Source: Treponema sp.
Lineage (GTDB): Bacteria > Spirochaetota > Spirochaetia > Treponematales > Breznakiellaceae
DNA: 64,000 nt
Direction of reading: 5' to 3'
Assembly: GCA_031267675.1 (NCBI GenBank)
Contig: JAIRYT010000061.1
Location: 1-64,000 of the forward strand
Positions 18,532 to 27,465 of the stretch are shown one piece after another; position 1 is the first letter of the stretch; each line of letters starts with the position of its first letter. A program made the position numbers and the translations under genes. The notes under the pieces are model-generated. The model had not been told where the DNA came from and searched no databases. It was given only the letters and a program-made list of their open reading frames with translations.

Positions 18532-19155
18532 ATGAAACTTATTTTTTTGGGTCCCCCGGGAGCGGGCAAAGGAACCCTGGCGGTCCGCGCGGTAGAGCTG
18601 CTCAAAATTCCCCACATTAGCACCGGGAATATTTTTCGCGCGGCCATTGCCTCTAAAAGCGAACTGGGACTCAAGGTAAAGGGAATTATTGACGAGGGAA
18701 AACTGGTCGACGACCGGACAACCACCGCGCTTGTACGGGAAGCCCTTGCCATTCTAAAGGGCGGATACATTCTTGACGGCTTTCCCCGCACGATACCCCA
18801 GGCGGAAGCGCTTGGCGAATTTGTGTCCGTTGACAAGGTGATCAACTTCGACATTCCCGATGACAAAGTTCTGTCCCGTCTTGGCGGGCGGCGCACCTGC
18901 CGTTCCTGCGGCGCGAATTACCACATCGTATTCGGCAAACCAAAACAGGAAGGCGTCTGCGACAGCTGCGGCGGCGGACTGTATACCCGCGACGACGACC
19001 GCAAAGACGCGATAGCAAAGCGGCTCGAAGTATACCGCTCCCAGACCGCCCCCTTGATCGCGTACTACCGGGGGCGGAATCTGCTTGTCGATGTCGACGC
19101 CAGCCCCTCGGTGGACGAAGTAGTGGCTAATTTTAAGACGGCGCTGGGACTGTAG
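18532..19155 (+). CDS. adk: Adenylate kinase (zinc-type LID)
   Basis: A 207-residue enzyme converting AMP + ATP to 2 ADP. The P-loop is GPPGAGKGT at residues 7-15, the AMP-binding part HISTGNIFR, then ILDGFPRT and the LID. The LID carries CRSCG...CDSCG, the four-Cys zinc site of the Gram-positive-like adenylate kinases. GGAGG lies ahead of the ATG. Convergent with ptsI with a 22-bp gap and no strong terminator visible. Confidence 0.97.
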   Translation: MKLIFLGPPGAGKGTLAVRAVELLKIPHISTGNIFRAAIASKSELGLKVKGIIDEGKLVDDRTTTALVREALAILKGGYILDGFPRTIPQAEALGEFVSVDKVINFDIPDDKVLSRLGGRRTCRSCGANYHIVFGKPKQEGVCDSCGGGLYTRDDDRKDAIAKRLEVYRSQTAPLIAYYRGRNLLVDVDASPSVDEVVANFKTALGL

Positions 19156-19177
19156 GTCCGGCAATCTTCCGGTACCG

Positions 19178-20800
19178 TTACTCCATTTCCGCGATGGTCC
19201 GCCTGATCCGTAAAACAGCGGAAGGGACAACGGACAGTTCGTCAACGCCCATTTCTACAAAGGTTTGGGTAAGCGCGGGGTCGGCGGCCAGGGAACCGCA
19301 AATACCGGCCGGTATGCCCGCTTTGCGGGCGTTCTCTACCGTCATGCGAATCAGGCGCAGAATAGCCTCGTGGTGAATATCGCAGTATCCCTGGATCGAC
19401 TCGTTCTGGCGGTCGACCGCCAGGGTGTACTGGGTTAAATCGTTCGTACCGATACTAAAAAAATCCACTTCACGGGCAAGCAGATCGCTGATGATCGCGG
19501 CTGCGGGGGTTTCAATCATAATACCGATGGGGACCGATCTGTCAAAGGCAGTCTGTTCCGCGTCAAGGTCGCGGCGTACTTCTTCAACAATCTTCTTTGC
19601 GCGCCTGATGTCATGCACGCTGTTGATCAGGGGAAACATGATCGCCGCATTGCCGTAAAGGGACGCGCGGTATATGGCCCTAAGCTGGGTCTTGAATACT
19701 TCGGGACGGGCAAGACAAATGCGTATGGCGCGAAACCCCAAAGCGGGATTTTCTTCCGCGGGCAGTTTAAAATAAGCGGCCTGTTTATCCGCCCCGATGT
19801 CCAGCGTACGGATAATTACCTGTTTGCCCTTCATTTTTTCCAGGGTGCGCCGGTACGCTTCGTACTGAATTTGTTCGTCAGGATAGTCGCCGCGTTCCAG
19901 GTAAAGAAATTCGCTGCGGAATAAACCGATCCCCTCGGCGTCGCCAAGGACGGCGGCGTCGGCGTCCGCGACGGAGCCGATATTCGCAAAAAGCCTGACA
20001 GCCCTGCCGCTTTTTGTTTCGGTGGGTTTTCCCCGGAACCGTTCCAGGGACTGTATTTCCACCTGAAGTTTTGCCTGTTTCTTTTTAAGTTCCGATAAAA
20101 CCGCGGGTTTCGGATCGGTGTAAAGCTGTCCTGTATCGCCGTCCAGCGCCGCCGGGGTATGGGCAAGATCGGGGGCAAGGGAAGCGCCGAGCCCGATAAC
20201 CGCGGGAATTCCCATGGTCCGGGCAAAGATGGCGGTATGGGAATTGCCGGAACCCTGACGGGTCGCCAGCCCCAGCACTGTTGACCGGTCGAACTGCGCG
20301 GTTTCGCTGGGGCTAAAATCATCCGAGGCAAGGATCACCGGTTCCCTGTTTTGAGAAACGTTCTGCTGGCCGCCGTTTAGAATAGACAGCACCCTGCCGG
20401 CTACATCCAGCACGTCGGCGGCGCGTTCCTTCATATAATCGTCGTCCATTTCCGCAAAGTCGTTTGAAAACCGTTTGCCGGTTTCAACTACCGCGTATTC
20501 GGCGCAGAGTTTTTCTTCGCTGATAATGCCGGTAACGCTGTCAAGAAAGTCTTCATCCTTGAGCATCATCTTGTGCACGTTAAAAAGTTCCGCGTTTTCT
20601 TTGCCAAGCCTGCCTACCGTCATGGCGGATAACTGATCCAGTTGTTCCTCCGCCGTTTTGCGGGCGGTTTCAAAGCGGATTAATTCCGCATCCGCGTCCT
20701 TTATTGTTTCGCGTTCCGCGGCAAAATAGGAGCGGACAAAAAATTCAAGCCGTCCGACCGCGATACCGCCGGAGACGCCTTTTCCCTGTAAAATCGCCAT
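19178..20800 (-). CDS. ptsI: PTS Enzyme I (PEP-protein phosphotransferase)
   Basis: A 540-residue cytoplasmic enzyme that takes phosphate from PEP and passes it to HPr. The phospho-acceptor His is in GSGNSHTAIFARTMGIPAV; the PEP-binding barrel shows GIGLFRSEFLYLER, RTLDIGADK and the catalytic Cys region PAGICGSLAADP, plus SIGTNDLTQYTLAVDR. Slightly shorter than typical EI. It is the last gene of the hexitol operon, so the general PTS component is made together with a specific transporter. Confidence 0.96.
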   Translation of the reverse strand: MAILQGKGVSGGIAVGRLEFFVRSYFAAERETIKDADAELIRFETARKTAEEQLDQLSAMTVGRLGKENAELFNVHKMMLKDEDFLDSVTGIISEEKLCAEYAVVETGKRFSNDFAEMDDDYMKERAADVLDVAGRVLSILNGGQQNVSQNREPVILASDDFSPSETAQFDRSTVLGLATRQGSGNSHTAIFARTMGIPAVIGLGASLAPDLAHTPAALDGDTGQLYTDPKPAVLSELKKKQAKLQVEIQSLERFRGKPTETKSGRAVRLFANIGSVADADAAVLGDAEGIGLFRSEFLYLERGDYPDEQIQYEAYRRTLEKMKGKQVIIRTLDIGADKQAAYFKLPAEENPALGFRAIRICLARPEVFKTQLRAIYRASLYGNAAIMFPLINSVHDIRRAKKIVEEVRRDLDAEQTAFDRSVPIGIMIETPAAAIISDLLAREVDFFSIGTNDLTQYTLAVDRQNESIQGYCDIHHEAILRLIRMTVENARKAGIPAGICGSLAADPALTQTFVEMGVDELSVVPSAVLRIRRTIAEME

Positions 20801-20831
20801 GGTGTTTACCTCTTGTCAATTACTAAAGCTT

Positions 20832-22109
20832 CTATAAAGCCGGATCAATTTTAAAATGTTTCAGGAGTATTCGCTCCGCCTGAACATTCCATAATCCCTG
20901 ATGCTCCGCGCAGCTTTGCGCCAATTCGGCGAATAAAGGATCGCGGACTCCCCGTTCTTCAAAATCCGCAAGGGCGGTAAGCGGCAGATTGACGGGCGGG
21001 TAACTAAGGATTTTTCCGGCCTGTAACTCGGGGAGCCGCGCTGTCGCGTCCGCCACGGCGTCAAGGCCGCAGATATGGGATACCATTACGGCGGGACGCA
21101 TTTTTTTTGCGGTAAAAAGCTGCAGCGCTTCTTTAAGATCGCCGGTGTTGCCGCCGGTACTGCCCAAAATATGAGTGCCGGTATAGTGACAGTTATACAG
21201 ATTCATCATGGCCGAAAAATTCCTGTCCAGCGGTCCCGCAAAGAAATTAAGGCAGCCGTCAAAGGCCATTAGCTTGTCCCCCAGTTCGGCAAGTTCGCGG
21301 ACCGGCGCGTAGACAAATACATCATCGTAGCCGGCGCCCCCGGCGACGGCGGCAAGCGCCGCGCAGGGATCGGCGGTTTCTCCGGTATTTATATAAACAA
21401 GCTCAACGCCGCGCTGTTTTGCCAGATCCGGGGAGATCAATTCTTTGGCGCGTTCAAGGCGGCTGTTATTCACATCGGCGACGACAATACGGGCGGGACG
21501 GTTGCCGCCGACCAGGGGATATTCAACCGCCCCAAGCCCCATCGGTCCCGCTCCGCCCAGAATAAGCACGCTGCCGCCGGTCCTGATATCCATGTCGTGC
21601 TGATAGTTCCGCTTGTTGGTGTGGTACATAATGTGGTATCCGCCGATGATACAGCTGACAGGCTCGGCAAGGGACGCGTCAAAATAGGAATCGCCTTCGT
21701 AATGCAAAAGACAGCCAAGTTCCATTACTTCCTGCGGAATAATGCAGTAGGAGGCGGCTCCGCCGAAAAATTCATAGGAATACCCCGGAGATGCAAGGCT
21801 GCCCTTGTAATTAAGGGCGGGCTGCTGGGCGAATTTTTCGCCCGGCGAAAATTCGTGCCGCCATTTTTTACCAACGGTCACAATATCCCCGGCAAACTCG
21901 TGTCCTATGATGACGGGATTCGTATCCACATTTTGCGGGCAGCGTTTGTGTTTCTTGCCCTGTTTCATTAATTTGTGGGTGGACATACAGATACTGTCGC
22001 TGATAATGCGGACCAGTATTTCATCATCCTTAATTTCGGGCAGTTCAAATTCTTCCAGTCTAAGATCATCGGCTCCGTAAAGCCGGACGGCGCGTGTTTT
22101 CTGTCCCAT
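20832..22109 (-). CDS. Zinc-type medium-chain dehydrogenase, hexitol/sorbose-phosphate type
   Basis: A 425-residue NAD(P)-dependent MDR-family enzyme of the long L-sorbose-1-phosphate reductase-like group. The GHEFAG motif and an early Cys (SDSICMSTHK) mark the zinc/active site; GGAGPMGLGAVEY is the Rossmann nucleotide site. In this operon it probably interconverts a PTS-delivered hexitol phosphate and a ketose phosphate, in the place where MtlD or SrlD would otherwise be. AAGGAG precedes the ATG. A paralogue with the same architecture lies at 37.8-39.1 kb. Exact substrate not determinable. Confidence 0.85.
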   Translation of the reverse strand: MGQKTRAVRLYGADDLRLEEFELPEIKDDEILVRIISDSICMSTHKLMKQGKKHKRCPQNVDTNPVIIGHEFAGDIVTVGKKWRHEFSPGEKFAQQPALNYKGSLASPGYSYEFFGGAASYCIIPQEVMELGCLLHYEGDSYFDASLAEPVSCIIGGYHIMYHTNKRNYQHDMDIRTGGSVLILGGAGPMGLGAVEYPLVGGNRPARIVVADVNNSRLERAKELISPDLAKQRGVELVYINTGETADPCAALAAVAGGAGYDDVFVYAPVRELAELGDKLMAFDGCLNFFAGPLDRNFSAMMNLYNCHYTGTHILGSTGGNTGDLKEALQLFTAKKMRPAVMVSHICGLDAVADATARLPELQAGKILSYPPVNLPLTALADFEERGVRDPLFAELAQSCAEHQGLWNVQAERILLKHFKIDPAL

Positions 22110-22151
22110 TTTTTTCCAATGCTCCTTGCGAAACGTTATTTTTACCGCGCG

Positions 22152-23075
22152 TTAAAGCCGGCGCAGTTGTACCCTGGTTTCAAGTTCCCGTACAAGGGCG
22201 GGATCCGGCGCTTTGGTGCCGGGCGTTGTCACCGCCGCCGCCGAAGCCGCCATCGCCAGTATCATACTTTGTTCCGGCATAAGCCCTTTATCCAGTCCGT
22301 ATACAAGAGCCGCGACCATACTGTCCCCGGCCCCCACGGTGGAACGTACCGGCACCGAAAGCGCCGGGGCGCGGTAACAGGCGGTTTCGGTTACAAACAG
22401 CGCCCCGTCCGCTCCCAGGGAAAGCGCCGCAAGACTTACTCCCCTGCCTACCAGTTCCCGGCAGTACTCCGCCAGCGCGGCCTCGGGTGTATCGGCAGGG
22501 GCGGAAAAATACTGGAGCAGTTCATAGCGGTTCGGCTTGATATAGTCCGGCGGCGCGAGCAGGGCCTGGCGAAACGGTTCGCCGTCCGCGTCGACAAAAA
22601 CCCGCGCGCCGCGCTCGCGCAGGGCGCGGCACAAACGCAGGTAAACGTCGTCCGGGCCCCGGGGAAGGCTTCCGGATAGCACAAAGATTACGTCCCGCGC
22701 GGCGTACGCGAAAAGTTTTTGTTCCAGCGCCCGCCATTCTTCGGGCGAAACAGGCGGCCCCGGCTCGTTAAGTTCCGTCAGCGCGCCGTCGTCGTCAATC
22801 AATTTCAGATTGACGCGGGTGGTTCCCGCGCGGACAAAATCATGGGGAATAGCCCGTTCGTCAAGCCGCATTAACAGCTCGTCGCCGGTAGTACCTCCGG
22901 CAAAACCGGCGGCTATTGTTTTTCCCCCCAATACGGAAACAACGGCGGATACGTTAACGCCTTTGCCCCCCGCGTCTACCGCCACATCCTGCAGGCGGTT
23001 CAGGGCGCCGGGGCAAAGTTTTTTGACACGGGCGGTTTTATCGATAGCCGGATTAAGCGTTACGGTGATAATCAT
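22152..23075 (-). CDS. fruK: PfkB-family sugar-phosphate kinase (1-phosphofructokinase-like)
   Basis: A 307-residue ribokinase-superfamily enzyme of the FruK/LacC branch. It opens with IITVTLNPAIDKTARV, has GGKGVNVSAVVSVLGG, and the catalytic AGDSMVAALVYGL. It would phosphorylate fructose 1-phosphate, tagatose 6-phosphate or a similar ketose phosphate made by the neighbouring dehydrogenase, giving a bisphosphate for glycolysis. The ATG follows the stop of the EIIA gene by 4 nt. The exact substrate (1- versus 6-phosphate) is uncertain, so the symbol is provisional. Confidence 0.85.
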   Translation of the reverse strand: MIITVTLNPAIDKTARVKKLCPGALNRLQDVAVDAGGKGVNVSAVVSVLGGKTIAAGFAGGTTGDELLMRLDERAIPHDFVRAGTTRVNLKLIDDDGALTELNEPGPPVSPEEWRALEQKLFAYAARDVIFVLSGSLPRGPDDVYLRLCRALRERGARVFVDADGEPFRQALLAPPDYIKPNRYELLQYFSAPADTPEAALAEYCRELVGRGVSLAALSLGADGALFVTETACYRAPALSVPVRSTVGAGDSMVAALVYGLDKGLMPEQSMILAMAASAAAVTTPGTKAPDPALVRELETRVQLRRL

Positions 23076-23079
23076 GGCG

Positions 23080-23541
23080 TCAATGCGGCCCCGTTTGGCC
23101 GCCCCGGAACATATCAAAGACGGCCCGCCTGTCATTTTTTTTAATCAGATCAAGTACATCCTGCCCGTCTTCGAAGCTGTCTACCACGTTCCCCAGGATA
23201 TCAAGGTGTTCTTCTCCCCGCGCGGCAATACCGATGACTAAATGCACGGGCGTACCGTGCCAGTCTATGCCGTCAGGGTACACCAGCACCACAATACCGG
23301 GCGAAACAATATCCGCTTTATATTCTTTTTCGCCGTGGGGAATGGCGATAAAGTTTCCGATGGCACAGCTAAAGGAATGATCGCGCTTCAACATCCCCTG
23401 GACATACTTTTCTCCTGTGTAGCCGCTGTCGACCAGCATCTTTCCGCAGCGGCGTATTACCGCATCGCTGTCTTCTTTTGGCAGGTTAAGAATAATATTC
23501 TCAATCTTAAACATCGTACCCATTTCCGCCGCGTTGGACAT
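23080..23541 (-). CDS. mtlF: PTS EIIA, mannitol/fructose family
   Basis: A 153-residue EIIA domain protein. FIAIPHGE contains the phosphorylated His, followed by VLVYPDGIDWHGTPVHLVIGIAARGEEH, typical of the MtlF/fructose EIIA family. It supplies phosphate from HPr to the EIIB domain of the EIICB transporter encoded upstream, which itself lacks an EIIA domain. AGGAGG ribosome site. It lies between the activator and kinase genes of the same operon. Confidence 0.9.
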   Translation of the reverse strand: MSNAAEMGTMFKIENIILNLPKEDSDAVIRRCGKMLVDSGYTGEKYVQGMLKRDHSFSCAIGNFIAIPHGEKEYKADIVSPGIVVLVYPDGIDWHGTPVHLVIGIAARGEEHLDILGNVVDSFEDGQDVLDLIKKNDRRAVFDMFRGGQTGPH

Positions 23542-23550
23542 ATATGCCTC

Positions 23551-25608
23551 CTAGTCCTTTATTGTTTCCCTGCTGTATTGCGCAAGGTATTCGGAAACCT
23601 CGGCTTCCAGTATCGCGCGTATCTTTTGAGTGTCGCCGGCGTGAACCGTATCAAGAAAGTTGCGGCTGTCAACCAGGGCGCTGCTGATAATTCCCATGAT
23701 CTCAGTCATTTCACGGGGGCTGCGCGCGGGTAAAAGCATAACCAGACAACATTTTGCCCCCTGAAAATAGCCCTGGGTAAATACTCCGTACTCCGGCATA
23801 ACAAGCGAAAGAACCGGCGCGCTGATTCCTGCGGTGCGGGCATGGAGCAGCACGATTTCCAGAGGGGCGATCACCTGGGAGGAGACCGCTTCGCGATCCA
23901 CAAGGGCCTGATATATAAGGGCGGCGCTTTCCCTGTCCGCGCCAAAATGCGAAGCGGAAATTTTAACCAGTTCTTCAAACCCGCAGTCCGGTTTTATGGG
24001 AAAGACGGCAAAATTGGAAAAAAGGACGCGCACCAGTTCCAGTAATTCGGTAACCCGCTTAAGGCGGTCCGTCAGGGTAAGCCGGGCGGACAGGGTATAA
24101 ACCGTTCTTTTTACAAACGCGTATTTATCAATGGCTTCGCGGATACGGCGGTGATCTTCACTGGTAAGAAAGGAATTAACGACGATTACCGGTTTATTTA
24201 TTTTTTCCATCCGCTCCAGCGGAATCGTGGAAATAAGAAGGTCGTACGATTCAAGGGAGGTAATATCGCTGCAGTCGCCAAGGTCTATTTCTATGTCGTC
24301 CCTGTACCGCCGGCGTATCTGCGAGGAGAGCATATAGGAAACGCCGATACCGGCAACGCACACGACGCAAACCCGCAGGGTCCGCTTGCGAATATTCCGC
24401 GCTTCAATGTTAAACAAAACGGCGTAAAAATGAACGGCTATCAAAGAAACCTCGGTGGAAGGAACCGCCGTGTGCAGGTGTTCTTCCAAAGCCGTAACCG
24501 CCTGTTTTGTTTTTTCGTAGAGTTCCGGGTATTTTTCGGCTACCTGGTCATGAAGGGTATTGGGGAGTTCTATTTGTTTTTCAAGCCGGTTCAACGCCGC
24601 CCACAAATGAAGGCTTAACCCGTTAATCAGGTTTTCGTTAATTTTAAGGCTGGGGGCAAGTTCGGGATCAAAGCGCTCGATCATTTCGTAGACCAGCGTT
24701 TGAATAACAGCATAATCCTTTGCCTCCATGGGGTCAAAGGGATTATTTAACATGGAGCGGCAGCTTTTAATTTGTTCCGCTATCGCGGCCCGTTCCTGCG
24801 GGGGCAGGACAAGGGAAAACCGCGCCTCTATTTTACCGGCGATAAATTCTGAAAGCCGGTACAGGTAACTGTTGTCGGGAACCCGTCCGTCAGCGCCGGG
24901 TAATCCGGGTAATATCGATCCCTTCTGTATACGTTCAATGCCTACCATAAGAAACAGCCTTAGCATATCCCGCGAATCCGGCGTCATCCAGGCAAGGGCG
25001 CGGTTTAGGGAGCGGTCAAAAAGTTCGCCCGTTCCCCACGCCACATCGGCGGGCGGATAATCGTAGGATTTTAGGTAGGGTAACTCGCCCATATTCCCGT
25101 CCTGCATAAGGCTCTGAAGGATCGCCCGGCGGATCGCTTCTTCGGTTCCGCCGATACAAACACCCTGCCCCGGTTTTCTGACAAGCGTTATGGAGCGTTC
25201 TTTAAGCCAGGGTTCGAGTGTATCAAGATCATTGCTGACAGTAGCCTCGCTGACACCAAGGGGATCGGAAAAATAAAGCAGTTTATGTACGTCAAAACTG
25301 TCAAGCAAATCCAGAAGGAGGCCCAGGAGCCGCTCGCGCCGGTTCCCCGGCAAGAGATCGTCTTTCTGCAAAACCGGCAGCAGCCGCAGCCGTTCCCCGG
25401 CGGCCCCGGAAAGGCAAAGTCCCTTTCCGGGGACGGAAGTCAAGGAAAGACCGTACGGCTTTAGGATTTTATCCGCGTTTTTTAATTCCCGGAACAGGGT
25501 GCGCCGGCTGCTGCCAAGATCTTCGGAAAGTTTATCGACACTGACCGGCGCATCCGTTTGAAGGAGAATTTCGAGTATCCGGGTAAGGCGCGGCGAAATA
25601 CCCCGCAT
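23551..25608 (-). CDS. mtlR: PRD-containing transcriptional activator (MtlR/BglG-type)
   Basis: A 685-residue multidomain regulator. An N-terminal winged-helix (ILLQTDAPVSVDKLSEDLGSSRRTLFRELKNADK), a second HTH region, two PTS-regulation domains, an EIIB-like domain (VCVVCVAGIGVSYMLSSQIRR, phospho-Cys) and a C-terminal EIIA-like domain (LEIVLLHARTAG, phospho-His). This is the MtlR/LicR layout, in which phosphorylation by HPr and by the sugar-specific EII sets activity. The start overlaps the HPr stop (TAATG). It probably activates the operon at the palindrome upstream of mtlA. Confidence 0.92.
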   Translation of the reverse strand: MRGISPRLTRILEILLQTDAPVSVDKLSEDLGSSRRTLFRELKNADKILKPYGLSLTSVPGKGLCLSGAAGERLRLLPVLQKDDLLPGNRRERLLGLLLDLLDSFDVHKLLYFSDPLGVSEATVSNDLDTLEPWLKERSITLVRKPGQGVCIGGTEEAIRRAILQSLMQDGNMGELPYLKSYDYPPADVAWGTGELFDRSLNRALAWMTPDSRDMLRLFLMVGIERIQKGSILPGLPGADGRVPDNSYLYRLSEFIAGKIEARFSLVLPPQERAAIAEQIKSCRSMLNNPFDPMEAKDYAVIQTLVYEMIERFDPELAPSLKINENLINGLSLHLWAALNRLEKQIELPNTLHDQVAEKYPELYEKTKQAVTALEEHLHTAVPSTEVSLIAVHFYAVLFNIEARNIRKRTLRVCVVCVAGIGVSYMLSSQIRRRYRDDIEIDLGDCSDITSLESYDLLISTIPLERMEKINKPVIVVNSFLTSEDHRRIREAIDKYAFVKRTVYTLSARLTLTDRLKRVTELLELVRVLFSNFAVFPIKPDCGFEELVKISASHFGADRESAALIYQALVDREAVSSQVIAPLEIVLLHARTAGISAPVLSLVMPEYGVFTQGYFQGAKCCLVMLLPARSPREMTEIMGIISSALVDSRNFLDTVHAGDTQKIRAILEAEVSEYLAQYSRETIKD

Positions 25609-25865
25609 TATAGATGTTCTTTTAAGAAACCAAGGGCCGCAGCCGCCGCTTCTTCTTCATCGCCGCCGCAGGCTTTAACCACAATGATTTCGCCCAGCTT
25701 GATCCGCATCTTCATTAACGCGAATAATTTTTTTGCGTCCGCCGTTTTATCGCCCCGGGTGATGGTAATATCACTGGAATACCGCTGCATAAGTTCGACA
25801 AACTTTCCCGCAGGCCGGGCGTGAACGCCGTCGGGATCGGTAATAGTCCAGGAAATCTCGCGCAT
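25608..25865 (-). CDS. ptsH: HPr phosphocarrier protein
   Basis: An 85-residue HPr. The active-site His is at residue 15 in GVHARPAG. The position equivalent to the regulatory Ser46 of Gram-positive HPr is Lys46 (DAKKLFALMKM), so phosphorylation by HPr kinase at that site is not possible. The A-K-x-L-F-x-L-M framework is otherwise kept. Cotranscribed with EIICB and the PRD activator, so it may be a dedicated carrier for this system. Confidence 0.95.
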   Translation of the reverse strand: MREISWTITDPDGVHARPAGKFVELMQRYSSDITITRGDKTADAKKLFALMKMRIKLGEIIVVKACGGDEEEAAAAALGFLKEHL

Positions 25866-25979
25866 ATCGTTCCTCCTCTAAAATATTTTACCCAAAGGCA
25901 AAGGAAAGAAAAAAAAAGCAAGCCGGTATCGCTTCGGTATTTTTTCTTTTATCCTTCCCGCCCTTGCGGTAAAAATTCG

Positions 25980-27341
25980 TTATCCCTTTTTAAGCTCCGC
26001 TATAAGCGCCTCGTACTCCGGCGCGTTGAGGAAGTCGGTGATCGCCACAAGGCGGGCGTTCGGATTGCTCGCCGCGGCGCGTTCCCGCAGTTCTTTATGA
26101 ACCACAATAATATCCGCGTCGGCGGGAACTTCGCTTACCGGCGAATGTACTACCGCGATTGCGGACAGGCCCGCCGACTGAAGCTTCTTGCGCAGCTTTG
26201 TCGAACCCATCGCACTGGATCCCATTCCGGCGTCACAGGCAAATACGATTTTTTTAACGGCGGAAAAGCCCAGACCTTTTGACTCCGCCTTCATGGAACG
26301 GACCGATTCCCGCGCGGCGGCTAAATCCGAATCTTCCCTGCCAAAGACCTTGAGCAGCACCATTGACAAAAGAAAACTGACGCCGCCTCCTATAAGTATG
26401 CCCGCAATATTGGCAACGTAAGCGCCTTTGGGGGTCATCATTAATTCGGCAAATATTGAACCGGGAGAAGCCGGAGCGACGAGCCCGCCGCCCAGTATGC
26501 TCAGGGTAAGTACTCCCGAAAAACCGCCGCCTATCATGGCAAGAATTAAAACAGGGTTCATCAGCACAAAGGGAAAGTATATTTCGTGAATGCCGCCAAA
26601 AAAGTGAATGATCACGGCGCCTGGCGCGTTTGACTTTGCGCTTCCCTTGCCGATCAGACAATACGCGAGCAGCAGCCCGAGTCCGGGGCCGGGATTTGAT
26701 TCGATCATGTAGTAAATGGAACGGCCTATTTCCTGGGACTGCTGCGCGCCCAGCGGAGTAAACACGCCGTGGTTAATGGCGTTATTGAGGAACAAAATTT
26801 TTGCCGGTTCAACCAGTATCGAGGCGAAGGGCAGCATTCCATGTTCGACAAGCCAGCCGACTCCCGCGCCAAGTCCGTTGGTGGCGGCCTCGGCAATGGG
26901 GCCGATGCCAAGGTAGCAGATTATCGACAGGATACCGCCGATGATCCCCGCCGAAAAATTGTTTACCAGCATTTCGAATCCGGCGGGTATTTTACCCTCG
27001 GTGGCTTCGTCAAATTTTTTGATACAATAGCCGCCCAAAGGACCGGCGATCATCGCTCCCAGGAACATGGGTATGCCCGCGCCCATGATAACGCCTATGG
27101 ACGCTGTCGCGCCGACAAGTCCGCCCCGGGTTCCGCCGACCATTTTACCGCCGGTATAACCAATCAGGAGCGGCAAAAGATACGTAAGCCAGGGGCCTAC
27201 CATGTTTCCCAGCTTTTCGTTGGGTATCCACCCGGTGGGAATAAAAAGGGCGGTAATAAGCCCCCATGCGATAAACGCCCCCAGATTAGGCATTACCATC
27301 GCGCTGAGTGAGCGCCCGATTTTTTGAATAGCCTGTTTCAT
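25980..27341 (-). CDS. mtlA: PTS EIICB, mannitol family
   Basis: A 453-residue membrane transporter that imports and phosphorylates a hexitol, by homology mannitol. The EIIC domain (about 1-340) has MVMPNLGAFIAWGLITALF and the GGIHEIYFPFV active-site region; the EIIB domain follows with the phosphorylated Cys in FACDAGMGSSAMG (about residue 373). The EIIA domain found in E. coli MtlA is absent and is supplied by a separate gene. CGGAGG precedes the ATG. First gene of the operon. Confidence 0.94.
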   Translation of the reverse strand: MKQAIQKIGRSLSAMVMPNLGAFIAWGLITALFIPTGWIPNEKLGNMVGPWLTYLLPLLIGYTGGKMVGGTRGGLVGATASIGVIMGAGIPMFLGAMIAGPLGGYCIKKFDEATEGKIPAGFEMLVNNFSAGIIGGILSIICYLGIGPIAEAATNGLGAGVGWLVEHGMLPFASILVEPAKILFLNNAINHGVFTPLGAQQSQEIGRSIYYMIESNPGPGLGLLLAYCLIGKGSAKSNAPGAVIIHFFGGIHEIYFPFVLMNPVLILAMIGGGFSGVLTLSILGGGLVAPASPGSIFAELMMTPKGAYVANIAGILIGGGVSFLLSMVLLKVFGREDSDLAAARESVRSMKAESKGLGFSAVKKIVFACDAGMGSSAMGSTKLRKKLQSAGLSAIAVVHSPVSEVPADADIIVVHKELRERAAASNPNARLVAITDFLNAPEYEALIAELKKG

Positions 27342-27390
27342 AAAAACCTCCGTATGTTTTTTGCGCCGCTGCTCTCCAGCGGGATGTTTG

Positions 27391-27459
27391 AGTATAGCAA
27401 GCTCCGCCGGTATTGCGCCAAAAACACTTTAAGATTTGGCACAGGAGGCCAGTGCCAAA
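27391..27459 (-). promoter_or_regulatory. Hexitol operon promoter and upstream palindrome
   Basis: Minus strand: -10 TATACT (27391-27396) with TTGGCG (27416-27421) at a long 19-bp spacing. Upstream of the -35 lies the inverted repeat TTTGGCAC-9-GTGCCAAA (27435-27459). That position suits an activator, and the half-sites resemble the TTGNCAC half-site I recall for MtlR operators, though the spacing differs. Confidence 0.55.
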
Positions 27460-27465
27460 AATAGT

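Noticed and set aside
19156-19177. CCGG-type inverted repeat between adk and ptsI as terminator
   Set aside because: Only a 4-bp stem and no T run.
27435-27459. TGGCAC near the hexitol promoter as a sigma-54 -24 element
   Set aside because: No TTGC-type -12 element follows at the required distance, the PRD regulator lacks an AAA+ domain, and the sequence is better explained as a palindrome.
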